A program made the position numbers and the translations under genes. Under the pieces are notes generated by a model. The model saw nothing but the letters and a program-made list of their open reading frames with translations. It did not search any database and had not been told where the DNA came from. From Sphingopyxis sp. LC363 (GTDB lineage Bacteria; Pseudomonadota; Alphaproteobacteria; Sphingomonadales; Sphingomonadaceae), in assembly GCF_000756385.1 (NCBI RefSeq), contig NZ_JNFC01000034.1, positions 149,532 through 213,531 on the forward strand: 64,000 nt of DNA, written 5' to 3'. This document shows, one piece after another, positions 17,317 through 28,270 of the stretch (position 1 is its first letter; each line of letters begins with the position of its first letter).

Positions 17317-17479
17317 GTCGCCCCCGCGAAGGAGTGAAGGGCCGGATTGTCCCCCGGTCAATCCTTGGACATGCCGGAGACATGTCCAACCCTTAACTGG
17401 CCGCTATCGGCCTTGCGCTACCTCTCCGGCGGCCGCGTTCAGAGGCACGTGACTCTGAAACGCCCTTCGCGGGGGCGAC
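17317..17479. repeat. 163-bp MITE-like element with 16-bp terminal inverted repeats
   Basis: Ends GTCGCCCCCGCGAAGG (17317-17332) and its exact complement (17464-17479) flank 131 bp with no coding potential. Inside are further hairpins: TTGGACATG/CATGTCCAA arms at 17365-17389 and TCAGAG/CTCTGA near 17440. It occupies most of the gap between the convergent DUF3008 and monooxygenase genes. Confidence 0.6.
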
Positions 17480-17488
17480 TACCTGACC

Positions 17489-19030
17489 TTACTCTGCGGC
17501 TTCGAGCTCCGCGGGGGCTGTTGTCACCGTGGCCTTCGCATTGCTGAAGGTCAGCACGCCGTCGGCAATCGCACCGGTGCGCATGTCGATGCGATCCTGC
17601 ACATAATTCTGGCTGAGCCGCCACGGCAGCGCAGCCGTGCTCTTGGGCATGATGTGCAGCGAACGCTGGATATAGCCCGACGAGAAGTCGAAGACATTTT
17701 CCTCTTCGAGGCTTGCTGGATCGGCGAGAGCAGGGGTCGCAACCGTCGTCCCGGTATCGCGCATATGGTTGAGCACGCGGCAGACATATTCGGACACGAT
17801 GTCGGCGCGCAACGTCCAACTTGCGTTGAGATAGCCGAACACCGCCGAGAAATTCGGGACGTTCGAGAACATGCACGCCTTGTAATAGAAATGATCGTGC
17901 CAATCGATCGGCGCGCCGTCGACCCGCACCGGAATCTTGCCCGCGACCGCTAGTTTCAGGCCCGTCGCGGTGATGATGATGTCGGCGTCGAGATGCTTGC
18001 CCGACTTTAACTGGATGCCCGAGGCGTCGAACTTCTCGATATGATCGGTCACGACCGATGCCTCGCCTGCCTTCATCGCTTCGAAGAAGTCGGCGTCGGG
18101 GACGAGGCACAGCCGCTGCTCCCACGGATTGTAGGGCGGGGTGAAGGCTTCGGCGTCATAATGGTCGCCAAGGCTCGCCTTCAGCTTCTTGGTCAGGAAC
18201 TCCTTGACCTTCTCGGGCTTTTCGCGCGCGCGGCGAAACGCGATGTCCTGCAGCCGGACATTCTTGAAGCGCGTGATCTTGTAAGCGAGCTCTTCGGGCA
18301 GGAATTTGCGCAGGAAGTTGGCGAAGCCGTCCTTGGCCGGGCGGATGAAATACCAGGTCGGCGTCCGCTGGAGCATCGTGACGTGCGCCGCCCCCTTCAT
18401 CGAGGGGACGATCGTCACCGCGGTCGCGCCCGACCCGATCACGACGACCTTCTTGCCCTGATAATCGAGATCCTTCGGCCAGAATTGCGGGTGGATGATC
18501 TGGCCCTGGAAATCCTCGCGCCCCGCGAATCCCGCGTCGAAGGGCTCGTCATAGTCGTAATAGCCCGACCCGAGATAAAGCCAGCGCGCGGTGGTTGTCG
18601 AAGTCGCGCCTTCGCTGTCCTCCATCGTCACCGTCCAGCGCGCGGCGGCGCTGTCCCAGTCGGCGCCGACGACCTTGCGGTCGAAGCGGATGCGTTCGCG
18701 GATATGGCGCTCGTCGACGATACGGTTCAGATATTCGAGGATCGCCGGGCCGTCGGCGATCGATTTTTCATGCTTCCACGGTTCGAAGATGAAGCCGAGC
18801 GTGTGCATGTCGCTGTCCGAACGGATGCCGGGATAGCGGAAAAGATCCCAGGTGCCGCCAAGCTGTTCACGGCGTTCGACGAGGGCGAAGCTGCGGTCGG
18901 GGCAATTCATCTGTAGATGCACCGCCATGCCGATGCCCGAAATGCCGGCGCCGACGATCAGCACATCCTGATCGACCGGTGCAGCCTTTGCGTCCACGGG
19001 GCGTTCCATCGTCGCCGTGCCTGCCATCAT
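17489..19030 (-). CDS. Flavin-dependent Baeyer-Villiger-type monooxygenase
   Basis: The 513-residue enzyme has the FAD-binding GAGISG (27-32), the NADP-binding GSGATA (199-204) and between them the Baeyer-Villiger fingerprint FxGxxxHxxxW (FQGQIIHPQFW, 174-184). RYPGIRSDSDMHTLGF and ATGLKL are typical of the EthA-like branch, which oxidises ketones, sulfides or thioamides. Substrate is unknown. Two tandem ATGs (19030, 19027) share one GGGAGA ribosome site. It is divergent from the NUDIX-DUF47-Pit operon, so the Pho boxes at 19137-19187 lie in its upstream region too. Confidence 0.9.
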   Translation of the reverse strand: MMAGTATMERPVDAKAAPVDQDVLIVGAGISGIGMAVHLQMNCPDRSFALVERREQLGGTWDLFRYPGIRSDSDMHTLGFIFEPWKHEKSIADGPAILEYLNRIVDERHIRERIRFDRKVVGADWDSAAARWTVTMEDSEGATSTTTARWLYLGSGYYDYDEPFDAGFAGREDFQGQIIHPQFWPKDLDYQGKKVVVIGSGATAVTIVPSMKGAAHVTMLQRTPTWYFIRPAKDGFANFLRKFLPEELAYKITRFKNVRLQDIAFRRAREKPEKVKEFLTKKLKASLGDHYDAEAFTPPYNPWEQRLCLVPDADFFEAMKAGEASVVTDHIEKFDASGIQLKSGKHLDADIIITATGLKLAVAGKIPVRVDGAPIDWHDHFYYKACMFSNVPNFSAVFGYLNASWTLRADIVSEYVCRVLNHMRDTGTTVATPALADPASLEEENVFDFSSGYIQRSLHIMPKSTAALPWRLSQNYVQDRIDMRTGAIADGVLTFSNAKATVTTAPAELEAAE

Positions 19031-19136
19031 CTCGTCTCCCGTCTGCTTTTGGGTGGCAGCTTACGCACCGCGTTGCATTTTGCAATCGAATTGACAGCCC
19101 TGAAAGTAGGGGTTTGCGAGGCGCCGTCCCTTGTGG

Positions 19137-19187
19137 CTGTCACATTATTGTCATAGGGGCGAAACCCAATTGTCATCAATCTGCCAT
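19137..19187 (+). promoter_or_regulatory. Two tandem Pho boxes upstream of the NUDIX-DUF47-pit operon
   Basis: CTGTCAC-ATTA-TTGTCAT (19137-19154) and TTGTCAT-CAAT-CTGCCAT (19170-19187) each match the alphaproteobacterial Pho-box consensus CTGTCAT-N4-CTGTCAT at 12 of 14 positions. Their heptamers fall at 19137, 19148, 19170 and 19181, all in one 11-bp phase. They end 35 bp before the start codon at 19223, so PhoB could activate or block transcription here. Confidence 0.65.
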
Positions 19188-19222
19188 CGCGCCGCATCAA
19201 CTATAGGAAAGGATTGATCTAA

Positions 19223-20347
19223 ATGCGCCAGATCGCGGTCCTGCCCTATCGATTCGGCGGCCCTCAGCAGGACGGCCCGACCGAAATCCTGCTGATCACC
19301 TCGCGCGAAACGAAGCGCTGGGTGGTGCCGAAAGGCAATCCGCTCAACGGGATGACGCGCCACGCTGCCGCGGCGATCGAAGCTGAGGAAGAGGCGGGCG
19401 TGATCGGCGCGGTCTGTCCGACGCCAATCGGCAGCTATGAATATCGCAAGCGCCGCGCGAACGGCGCGTCGATCATGTACAATGTCGAGGTCTTTCCGCT
19501 CGCGGTGACCAACGAACTCGACGAGTGGAAGGAAATGGATGAGCGCGAACGCAAATGGTTCTCGTTCCGCGAGGCCGCGAAGGCGGTCGACGAGGCCGAT
19601 TTGCAGGCGCTGATCCGTTCCTTCGGCGATGGCGGCTTCCGCGCCGTCGCGCAGCCGCGCGACGTGGTTCAGAATATGAGTGACAAGACAGGGGTAAGCC
19701 GCATGTTCGCATGGTTTCAGCGTTTGCTGCCGCGACAGGGAAATTTCTTCGAATTGTTCGAAGGCCACGCGGCGACGCTCGTCGCGGGGGCGAACGCGCT
19801 GTCGCGGATGCTACAGGGCGGGGAGGGCATGGCCGACCATGTCCAGGAGATCATCGAGCGCGAGCATGATGCCGACGCGATTACGCGCGAAGTGCTTCAG
19901 ACCGTCCGCCGTACTTTCCTGACCCCCTTCGACCGCAGCGCGATCACCGATCTAATCGCCTCGATGGACGATGCGATCGACGAAATGCAGAAGACCGCGG
20001 GTGCGGTCGACCTCTACGACGTCACCGAGTTCGAGCCCGAGATGCGCGACATCGCGGGCATCATCGTCGATGCCGCGCGCCTGACCGCCGAGGCGCTACC
20101 GCTGCTCCGCAACATTGGCGCCAACGGCCCGCGCCTCCACGAACTCACCGAACGGCTGGTGCGGATGGAGGGCCATGCCGACGAAATCCACGCCGCGGGG
20201 CTCAAGCGTCTGTTCCGCGAACATGGCGAGGCGAATCCGACGCGCTTCCTGATCGCGCGCGAGCTGTTCCGCCATCTCGAACGCGTCACCGACAGTTTCG
20301 AGGATGTCGCGAACGAAATCGACGGCCTGGTCATCGACCACGCATAA
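19223..20347 (+). CDS. NUDIX hydrolase fused to DUF47 (PhoU-like) Pit accessory domain
   Basis: The 374-residue frame joins two proteins. Residues 1-140 form a NUDIX domain of the diphosphoinositol/diadenosine-polyphosphate type (RWVVPKGNPLNGM, then AAAAIEAEEEAGVIG, 47-61). Residues about 160-374 are DUF47, the PhoU-like helical bundle found beside Pit transporters (IIEREHDADAITREV, MDDAIDEM, MEGHADEIH). A possible internal start at 19703 (MFAWFQRLLP) has AGGGG eight bases upstream, so a free DUF47 protein may also be made. It precedes pit by 15 bp. The likely role is control or coupling of phosphate uptake; any NUDIX substrate is inference. Confidence 0.85.
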   Translation: MRQIAVLPYRFGGPQQDGPTEILLITSRETKRWVVPKGNPLNGMTRHAAAAIEAEEEAGVIGAVCPTPIGSYEYRKRRANGASIMYNVEVFPLAVTNELDEWKEMDERERKWFSFREAAKAVDEADLQALIRSFGDGGFRAVAQPRDVVQNMSDKTGVSRMFAWFQRLLPRQGNFFELFEGHAATLVAGANALSRMLQGGEGMADHVQEIIEREHDADAITREVLQTVRRTFLTPFDRSAITDLIASMDDAIDEMQKTAGAVDLYDVTEFEPEMRDIAGIIVDAARLTAEALPLLRNIGANGPRLHELTERLVRMEGHADEIHAAGLKRLFREHGEANPTRFLIARELFRHLERVTDSFEDVANEIDGLVIDHA

Positions 20348-20362
20348 GCGGGGGCGTCCTTC

Positions 20363-21376
20363 ATGCACGAACTCGCTTTCCCGCTCCTCGCCGGCCTTAT
20401 CGTCCTCGCGCTGGCGTTCGACTTTCTGAACGGTCTGCACGACGCCGCCAATAGCATCGCGACCGTCGTCGCGACGCGCTTGCTGCGTCCGGTGCAGGCG
20501 GTGCTGTTCGCCGCCTTCTTCAACTTCGCCGCCTATTTCCTCAGCCTTGCTTTCCCGGCGCTGCACAAGGTGGCGGAGACGATCGGCGCGGGCTTGATCG
20601 ACAAGGATCTGGTGACGCCGGCGGTCGTGTTCGGCGCGCTGGTCGGCGCGATGTTCTGGAATGTCGTCACCTGGCTCAAGGGCATTCCCTCTTCGTCGAG
20701 CCACGCGCTCGTCGGCGGGATCGTCGGCGCGGGCGTTGCCCATGCGGGATTTGAAGGCATCCAGTGGACCGGGCTCAACAAGACGGTCATCGCGATCTTC
20801 CTGTCGCCGATGCTCGGCATGTTCCTCGCGATGCTGGTGATGTTGATCAGCAGTTGGGCGCTCCGCCGCGCCACCGCGAAGTTTGCGGAGAGCACGTTCC
20901 GTACTCTCCATCTCTTCTCGTCGGCTGCCTATTCGCTGAGCCACGGGCTCAACGACGCGCAGAAGACGATGGGGATCATCGCGGTCCTCCTCTATTCGAC
21001 CGGCTATCTGTCGGGCGAATTCCATGTGCCGCACTGGGTCGCCTTCGCCTGCTATATCGCGATCGCCCTGGGCACGCTGTCGGGCGGGTGGAAGATCATC
21101 GAGACGATGGGCGGCCGCATCACCAAGCTGTCGCACCATCAGGGTTTCGCCGCCTCGACCGGGGGGTCGATCATGGTATTCACCGCGAGCCTGCTCGGCA
21201 TTCCGGTTTCGACGACGCACACGATCACCGGCAGCATCATCGGCGCCGGCGTCGCGCGCCGTGCGAGCGCGGTGCGTTGGGGCGTCGCGGGCAATGTCGT
21301 CGCGGCTTGGTTCATCACCATACCCGCGAGCGCGGTCGTCGCGGCGGCTTTTTACGGGATTACGCGGCTGTTCTGA
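20363..21376 (+). CDS. pit: Pit-family inorganic phosphate transporter
   Basis: The 337-residue polytopic inner-membrane protein has the duplicated Pit signatures: FDFLNGLHDAANSIATVVATR near the N-terminus and LSHGLNDAQKTMGII in the second half, plus PSSSSHALVGGIVGA and PVSTTHTITGSIIGAG. It imports phosphate (as metal-phosphate) with protons. It directly follows the NUDIX-DUF47 gene. This is the DUF47-pit arrangement known as orfA-pit in rhizobia, where PhoB represses it under phosphate limitation. The Pho boxes upstream suggest similar control. Confidence 0.94.
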   Translation: MHELAFPLLAGLIVLALAFDFLNGLHDAANSIATVVATRLLRPVQAVLFAAFFNFAAYFLSLAFPALHKVAETIGAGLIDKDLVTPAVVFGALVGAMFWNVVTWLKGIPSSSSHALVGGIVGAGVAHAGFEGIQWTGLNKTVIAIFLSPMLGMFLAMLVMLISSWALRRATAKFAESTFRTLHLFSSAAYSLSHGLNDAQKTMGIIAVLLYSTGYLSGEFHVPHWVAFACYIAIALGTLSGGWKIIETMGGRITKLSHHQGFAASTGGSIMVFTASLLGIPVSTTHTITGSIIGAGVARRASAVRWGVAGNVVAAWFITIPASAVVAAAFYGITRLF

Positions 21377-21446
21377 CCTTGGAGGCTTTTGACAGGCGGG
21401 CCAAACCGCTTCATGTTCGTCTGCGATCAGGCGGGGAGGATGTGGT

Positions 21447-23009
21447 TTGAGATTCTGGGCCGGTGGTTTGCTCCTGTTCGCTTTTTTGTCGTCCGGGGTG
21501 CGGGGAGCCGAGACGCCCGCAGTCGACCCGGCCAGCCTCGATAACGACGCACTGCTGAAGCGGGCTACGGCGCTCTACGCCGCGGAAGGGACGAGCGCAT
21601 GCCGAGACATGGTCCCGGTCCTGACGGAGATCGTACGGCGGAAATCTTTCGATCCGAGCTTTGTCTCGTTCAAGCTGCGGTTCGACTTGCAATGCGCGAT
21701 CGATGAGAAGCGCTATGATGAGGCCTATGCGCTGCTGACCCAGAACGAAAAGGTAAACGGCCCAGTCGTGGCGCCGATCGCCACGGTGATGATTGCGCTG
21801 GAAGCGAAGCAATATGATGCGGCGATCGACCGCCTGATCGCCGGGGCGATGAAGCCTGCCGACGCGGGCGGACTGGCTGACCCGATCAACAATTTTCGCT
21901 GGCTGGGCCGCAAGCTGGCGGAGGCCGACCGACCCGATCTGGCATTGGCCCTGAACCGCCGCTTCGTGAATGCGCCGATCTTCCGGACCCTGCCTGACCG
22001 TGACCGGGATAATGTCCGCGAGAGCTTGTTCGTGCGCGAGGTCGAGGCCGGCAATATCGAGGCCGCGAGGCCGCTGCTTGACAGTATCACCGAGCCCTTT
22101 TGGTATTTCCGCCTGCTCGCCGATCGCCGCTATTCCGCTTTCTGGCCCGAGCTTGAACGCAGCGCGGGGCCGAACATGGAGAGCGCGTTCGAGACCAATA
22201 TCGGAAGGGCGCGGGCCGACCGGCGCCGGAGTCCCGAGGATATCGAGAAACTGTCGGCGCTTGTCACCGCGCTCGACGAGGCCGGCCGTTATGACGAGGT
22301 GCTGGCACTGACCGAGAGTTTCGCCGATCCGGCGAAGTTTGAGACGCTGGGCGAATATCATTTCTGGGCCCTTGATTCGCGGACCAATGCGCTGGATGGA
22401 CTGGGACGCGAAGCGGAAGCGAACGCGCTGTTCGACGCGATGGCTGCGATCCCGTTCGATGCGAACAAGAATGGTTGGCTGGTCAACTTCGTGGCGAATC
22501 GGACCGCCCGCCTCGCGAGAATGGGCGAATGGGAGAAGGCGTTGGCGGCATCCGAGCGTGCCATCTTTGTGGCAAGCCAATATGGCAGCCCCTATGTGCG
22601 GCAGTTCCTCGCCGCGGACCGCGCCTGCGCGCTGGAGAAACTCGGTCGGAAGGCTGAATCGCTGCCGCTGCTCGCCACCGTGGAGAAAAACCGCGCCGAT
22701 TCGCCGTCGGCGGCGGTTGAGGCGTTGCAATGCGCCGGACGCACCGACCGCGCGGCGGAAATCGTGATCGAATCGCTCCGCGATCCCGCGCTGCGCACCG
22801 ACATGCTGCGCAATTTGCAGGGTCAGGAGTTCACGACGCAGGCGGTACGAACCGACGGCGAGGATCATTTTCTGCCGCTCAAGTCGCGGCCCGACGTTGC
22901 GGCGATCTACAACGAGGTGGGCCGCGACCTGCCCTCTTCGCTGGTCACGCCGGCGGGCAAGCGCTGGTTGGAACAGCAGGCGGCCGCCTCGGCGGCAACC
23001 GGCGGTTAG
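21447..23009 (+). CDS. Exported helical-repeat (TPR-like) hypothetical protein
   Basis: The 520-residue protein starts at TTG (21447), six bases after GGGGAGGA; no in-frame ATG fits as well. A signal peptide ([19 protein letters not shown]) precedes a long all-helical body with TPR-like units ([60 protein letters not shown]). It probably acts as a periplasmic scaffold, but I recognise no specific family. The stop overlaps the convergent rimO stop by 4 bp, leaving no room for a terminator. Confidence 0.75.
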   Translation: MRFWAGGLLLFAFLSSGVRGAETPAVDPASLDNDALLKRATALYAAEGTSACRDMVPVLTEIVRRKSFDPSFVSFKLRFDLQCAIDEKRYDEAYALLTQNEKVNGPVVAPIATVMIALEAKQYDAAIDRLIAGAMKPADAGGLADPINNFRWLGRKLAEADRPDLALALNRRFVNAPIFRTLPDRDRDNVRESLFVREVEAGNIEAARPLLDSITEPFWYFRLLADRRYSAFWPELERSAGPNMESAFETNIGRARADRRRSPEDIEKLSALVTALDEAGRYDEVLALTESFADPAKFETLGEYHFWALDSRTNALDGLGREAEANALFDAMAAIPFDANKNGWLVNFVANRTARLARMGEWEKALAASERAIFVASQYGSPYVRQFLAADRACALEKLGRKAESLPLLATVEKNRADSPSAAVEALQCAGRTDRAAEIVIESLRDPALRTDMLRNLQGQEFTTQAVRTDGEDHFLPLKSRPDVAAIYNEVGRDLPSSLVTPAGKRWLEQQAAASAATGG

Positions 23010-24373
23010 ACCACCGCCCCGAACAAATCATGCTCGTCGGCGTCCTCGATCTCGACGTCGACGATGTCGCCGGGCTTCAGTGTCTCCGCGACGTCGCGGA
23101 GATAGACGTGGCCGTCGATCTCGGGCGCGTCGGCCTGGCTGCGGCCGGTGGCGCCGATGCTGCCGTCTTCGTCGGCTTCGCCGACCTCGTCGATGATCAC
23201 GGGCAGCGTGCGGCCGATCTTGGCTTCGAGCTTCGCGGCGCTGATCGCAGCGGTTTTCGCCATGATCCGCTGATAGCGCTCTTCCTTGACCTCTTCGGGC
23301 ACGGGATCGGGCAGCGCGTTGGCCTGGGCGCCCGCAACGGGTTCGAAGCGGAAGGCGCCGACGCGGTCGAGCTGCGCTTCGTCTAGCCAGTCGAGAAGAT
23401 ATTGGAAATCTTCTTCGGTTTCGCCGGGGAAGCCTACGACGAAGCTCGAGCGGATCGAAATGTCGGGGGCGATCGCGCGCCAGCTCTTTAGCCGTTCGAG
23501 CACCTTCGCTTCGTTCGCAGGGCGCTTCATGCGCTTGAGGACGCTCGGGCTCGCGTGCTGGAAGGGGATATCCAGATATGGGGTCAGCAGCCCCTCGGCC
23601 ATCAGCGGAATGACAGCGTCGACGTGCGGATAGGGATAAACATAGTGGAGGCGCACCCACGGCGCGCGGCCTTCGCCGATCCTGAGCTGGCCGAGTTCGC
23701 GCGCGAGGTCAGTCATGTGTGCGCGCACCTCGCGGCCGTGCCATTGGCGCGGGTCGTGACGAATATCAACGCCATAGGCCGAAGTATCCTGGCTGATCAC
23801 CAGCAATTCCCTCGTCCCCGCGGCGACGAGCTTTTCGGCCTCGCGCAGCACCGCATCGATACGGCGGCTGACGAGTTTACCGCGCAGGTCGGGAATGATG
23901 CAGAAAGAGCAGCTGTGGTTGCAGCCTTCGCTGATCTTCAGATAGCTGTAATGGCGCGGGGTGAGCTTGAGCCCGCCCTCGGGCACCAGATCGATGAACG
24001 GGCCCTGCGTCGGCGGCGCGGCGTCGTGGACGGCGTCGACGACCTGCTCGTACTGATGCGCGCCGGTGACCGCGAGCACCTTGGGGAAGCGGGCGCGGAT
24101 GACGTCGGCCTCGTTACCCATGCAGCCGGTGACGATGACGCGACCGTTCTCGGCCATCGCTTCGCCGATCGCCTCGAGGCTTTCTTCCTTCGCCGAGTCG
24201 AGGAAGCCGCAGGTGTTGACGAGCACGACGTCGGCGCCCGCATAGTTGGGCGAGAGGCCGTAACCATCGGCGCGGAGCTTGGTCAGAATCCGTTCGCTGT
24301 CGACGAGCGCCTTGGGGCAGCCGAGCGAAACCATGCCGACCTTCGGCTGGGAGGGGAGCGTTTTGACTGTCAT
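23006..24373 (-). CDS. rimO: Ribosomal protein S12 methylthiotransferase
   Basis: The 455-residue radical-SAM enzyme adds a methylthio group to an aspartate of ribosomal protein S12. The N-terminal UPF0004 domain supplies three cluster cysteines (Cys19 in [12 protein letters not shown], Cys55 in NTCGFL, Cys84 in GCMG). The radical-SAM motif is CNHSCSFC (Cys151, 155, 158). A C-terminal TRAM domain ends the protein ([17 protein letters not shown]). SLGCPKNLVDSE-type wording separates RimO from MiaB. The gene is divergent from the DUF423 gene. Confidence 0.96.
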   Translation of the reverse strand: MTVKTLPSQPKVGMVSLGCPKALVDSERILTKLRADGYGLSPNYAGADVVLVNTCGFLDSAKEESLEAIGEAMAENGRVIVTGCMGNEADVIRARFPKVLAVTGAHQYEQVVDAVHDAAPPTQGPFIDLVPEGGLKLTPRHYSYLKISEGCNHSCSFCIIPDLRGKLVSRRIDAVLREAEKLVAAGTRELLVISQDTSAYGVDIRHDPRQWHGREVRAHMTDLARELGQLRIGEGRAPWVRLHYVYPYPHVDAVIPLMAEGLLTPYLDIPFQHASPSVLKRMKRPANEAKVLERLKSWRAIAPDISIRSSFVVGFPGETEEDFQYLLDWLDEAQLDRVGAFRFEPVAGAQANALPDPVPEEVKEERYQRIMAKTAAISAAKLEAKIGRTLPVIIDEVGEADEDGSIGATGRSQADAPEIDGHVYLRDVAETLKPGDIVDVEIEDADEHDLFGAVV

Positions 24374-24465
24374 GATTGGCGGCGCCCATAGTCGATTTCG
24401 CGGCGCTTGTCACGCGCGGCGCTTATGGGCATGGAGCGCGCGGTTCGGACGAAAAGGGTGAATAT

Positions 24466-24780
24466 ATGGCGATCGGAGCATTTGCGGCGATTTCGGCGGC
24501 GATGGCGGTCGCGGCGGGCGCGTTCGGCGCGCATGGCGCGTCGGGGCCGCAGGAGGCCGAGTGGCTGCGCACCGGCGGCGTCTATCAACTGGTCCATGCA
24601 GTCGCGGCGCTCGCCATCATGGGGTTCGCGCGCGGACCGGCGATCATGCTGCTCGGCGGCGCGGCGATCTTTGCGATTACGCTCTATGCGATGGCGCTGG
24701 GCGCGCCGCGCTGGCTCGGCGCGGTGACGCCGGTCGGCGGCGGCCTGCTGATCATCGGCTGGCTTTACTGGCGGGCCTAG
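24466..24780 (+). CDS. DUF423 family small membrane protein
   Basis: The 104-residue protein has about four membrane helices and the DUF423 pattern: GAFGAHG near residue 20, then [18 protein letters not shown], and a C-terminal [15 protein letters not shown]. Function is unknown. The ATG at 24466 follows an AAGGGTG ribosome site; the open frame upstream overlaps the rimO promoter and is rejected. Confidence 0.87.
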   Translation: MAIGAFAAISAAMAVAAGAFGAHGASGPQEAEWLRTGGVYQLVHAVAALAIMGFARGPAIMLLGGAAIFAITLYAMALGAPRWLGAVTPVGGGLLIIGWLYWRA

Positions 24781-24804
24781 CAGGGGGCGGGAGCAGGCGG
24801 GGCG

Positions 24805-25872
24805 CTAGCCGCCGGGAACGCTTGCTTCGGACTCTTCGCAGCGGACGACCTCGACGATCATGTCGCCATGCGCGAGTTGCTGTGCTTCGGGCTCCCAGAA
24901 GCCATAGGGCTTGCCACCGCGATAGATGCGCAGGCCGCGTCCGCCGCTGGCGAGCTGGTCGATGCCAAGCCCTACCTCTTCGGCGGCGATCCGCCGTTCG
25001 CGAAGCTGGACCCGACCGCCGATGCTGGCAAGGTCGGCCATATATTCTGCGACATGCGCACCCTGTGCCGATCCGGCAAGCAGCAGGCCGGTGAAGCTGA
25101 CCGGGTTGATGACATTGTTCGCGCCTGCCTGTCGTGCCAGCAGTTCATTGTCCTGCGCACGGATGACGACGCTGATGGGCACGTTCGGCGCAAGATGACG
25201 GACGGTGAGCACGATCAGGATGGAGGTGTCGTCGCGTCCCGCCGAGACGAGCACCGATTGCGCCTCGTTGATCCGCACGTCGACGAGCGTGTCGTCGTTC
25301 GACGCATCGCCCTCGAGCACATTGCAACCCGCGGCTTCGGCGGCATTGATCCGGTTGCGTGCCTGGTCGATCACGACGATGCACGACGGGTCGGTGCCGC
25401 GCTGGATCAACTCGTGCACAGCCTCGCCGCCGCTGACGCCGTAGCCGAGTACGACGATATGGTTGGTGAGTTTGGACTGAATGCGGGCCATACGCCATTT
25501 TTCCCATGTGCGCTTGATGACGAAATTATAGGCGGTGCCGACGAAGATGAAGAGCACCGCGATGCGGATCGGCGTGACGATCACGGCTTCGATCAGCCGC
25601 GACCGGTCCGATATCGGGGCAATATCGCCGAACCCGGTCGTCGTGACCGAGATCATCGTGAAATAGACGACGTCGAGGAAGCTGATCTTGCCGTCATGAT
25701 GGTCGATCAAGCCATCGCGATCGATCCAGTGGACGAGCACGACCACGCCGATCAACAGGAAGGCGACGCCAAGCCGGGTGATAAGGTCGGCCCAGACCGG
25801 CCATTTGCTTGCGCGCTTCAGCAGGTGGAAGCCGCTCTGGATCTGGAGCTTGGGGTTCGGCCGTTTGCTCAT
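24805..25872 (-). CDS. Two-helix potassium channel with RCK/TrkA-N domain
   Basis: The 355-residue inner-membrane protein has a first helix (GVAFLLIGVVVLVHWI), a pore with selectivity filter TTTGFGD (77-83) and a second helix (TPIRIAVLFIFVGTAYNFVI). A cytoplasmic RCK domain follows, with GYGVSG (143-148), VIDQ at the end of beta-2 and GDASNDDTL. This is the MthK/Kch-like layout of ligand-gated K+ channels. The filter has F in place of the usual V/Y, a tolerated variant in bacterial channels. Ligand and physiological role are unknown. It sits downstream of surE on the same strand, with a 33-bp gap. Confidence 0.88.
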   Translation of the reverse strand: MSKRPNPKLQIQSGFHLLKRASKWPVWADLITRLGVAFLLIGVVVLVHWIDRDGLIDHHDGKISFLDVVYFTMISVTTTGFGDIAPISDRSRLIEAVIVTPIRIAVLFIFVGTAYNFVIKRTWEKWRMARIQSKLTNHIVVLGYGVSGGEAVHELIQRGTDPSCIVVIDQARNRINAAEAAGCNVLEGDASNDDTLVDVRINEAQSVLVSAGRDDTSILIVLTVRHLAPNVPISVVIRAQDNELLARQAGANNVINPVSFTGLLLAGSAQGAHVAEYMADLASIGGRVQLRERRIAAEEVGLGIDQLASGGRGLRIYRGGKPYGFWEPEAQQLAHGDMIVEVVRCEESEASVPGG

Positions 25873-25905
25873 CGCGGCCCTTGTGCCAAAGCCGCGCGCG
25901 TAACG

Positions 25906-26670
25906 CTAGCCGCCATAAGCGCCGCGCAGCGCGGCGAGCGAGGCGTCGTGGGTCAGATCGAGCTGGAGCGGAGTGACCGAAATATAATCGTCGTCGATCG
26001 CCTCGAGATCGCTGTCATGGCCGAGGCTGTGCTCGATGCCGTGCAGCCCGAACCAGTAATAGCGATAGCCGCGCGGGTCGGTGCCCTCGACGATCGAGCC
26101 GCGGCCATAGTCGTGGAAACCCTGCCTTGTAACGCGAATGCCCTTGACCTCGGCGGCGGGCAATGCGGGGAAGTTGATATTGATGAGCGTGCGTGGCGCC
26201 ATGTCCATCGTCACGAGCGGGGCCAGCACCTTGGCGCCCCAATGTTCGGCCGCCTCGAACGGCACGCTGTCGCCCATGCCTTCGCGGGCATAGACCTGAC
26301 TGAGCGCGATGGCGCGGATGCCCGCGAGCGCCCCTTCGATCGCCGCCGAAACGGTGCCCGAATAGGTGATGTCATCGCCAAGGTTGGCGCCGCGATTGAC
26401 GCCCGAAAGGATGAGGTCGGGCTTTTCGGGCATCAGCTTGCCGATCGCCATCATCACCGAATCGGTCGGAGTGCCGCTACACGACCAGCGGCGCGGCCCA
26501 TGCTCGCGGATGCGCACGGGACGCGAGAGGGTGAGCGAGTGGCCCGCGCCCGATTGTTCCTCGGACGGGGCGCAGACCCAGATGTCGTCTGAAAGCTGCC
26601 GCGCGATCGCCTCCAGCACCGCCATGCCGGGGGCGTGATAGCCGTCGTCGTTGGTGAGGAGGATGCGCAT
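25906..26670 (-). CDS. surE: 5'/3'-nucleotidase SurE
   Basis: The 254-residue survival protein dephosphorylates nucleoside monophosphates using a divalent metal. The N-terminal MRILLTNDDGYHAPG supplies the Asp pair (Asp8, Asp9), SGAGHSLT the serine loop and SGVNRGANLGDDITYSGTVSAA the asparagine ligand and dimer segment. Length is normal. It follows serS on the minus strand, separated by a palindromic repeat; in many alphaproteobacteria serS-surE are adjacent, often with pcm next. Here a K+ channel follows instead. Confidence 0.96.
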   Translation of the reverse strand: MRILLTNDDGYHAPGMAVLEAIARQLSDDIWVCAPSEEQSGAGHSLTLSRPVRIREHGPRRWSCSGTPTDSVMMAIGKLMPEKPDLILSGVNRGANLGDDITYSGTVSAAIEGALAGIRAIALSQVYAREGMGDSVPFEAAEHWGAKVLAPLVTMDMAPRTLININFPALPAAEVKGIRVTRQGFHDYGRGSIVEGTDPRGYRYYWFGLHGIEHSLGHDSDLEAIDDDYISVTPLQLDLTHDASLAALRGAYGG

Positions 26671-26689
26671 TATTGTGACTTTCCTTGCT

Positions 26690-26761
26690 CGTCACCCCGG
26701 ACTTGATCCGGGGTCCATGACGCCGTCGCCGAATGGATGCCGGATCAAGTCCGGCATGACG
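26690..26761. repeat. Inverted repeat of the CCGGACTTGATCCGG family
   Basis: 22-bp arms (26690-26711, 26740-26761) pair with two mismatches between serS and surE. The same family forms a perfect version at 44908-44980 and a decayed one near 52725-52820. Its position inside a presumed serS-surE transcript could attenuate surE. Confidence 0.8.
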
Positions 26762-26767
26762 AAAATG

Positions 26768-28269
<1,502 letters not shown>

Positions 28270-28270
<1 letters not shown>

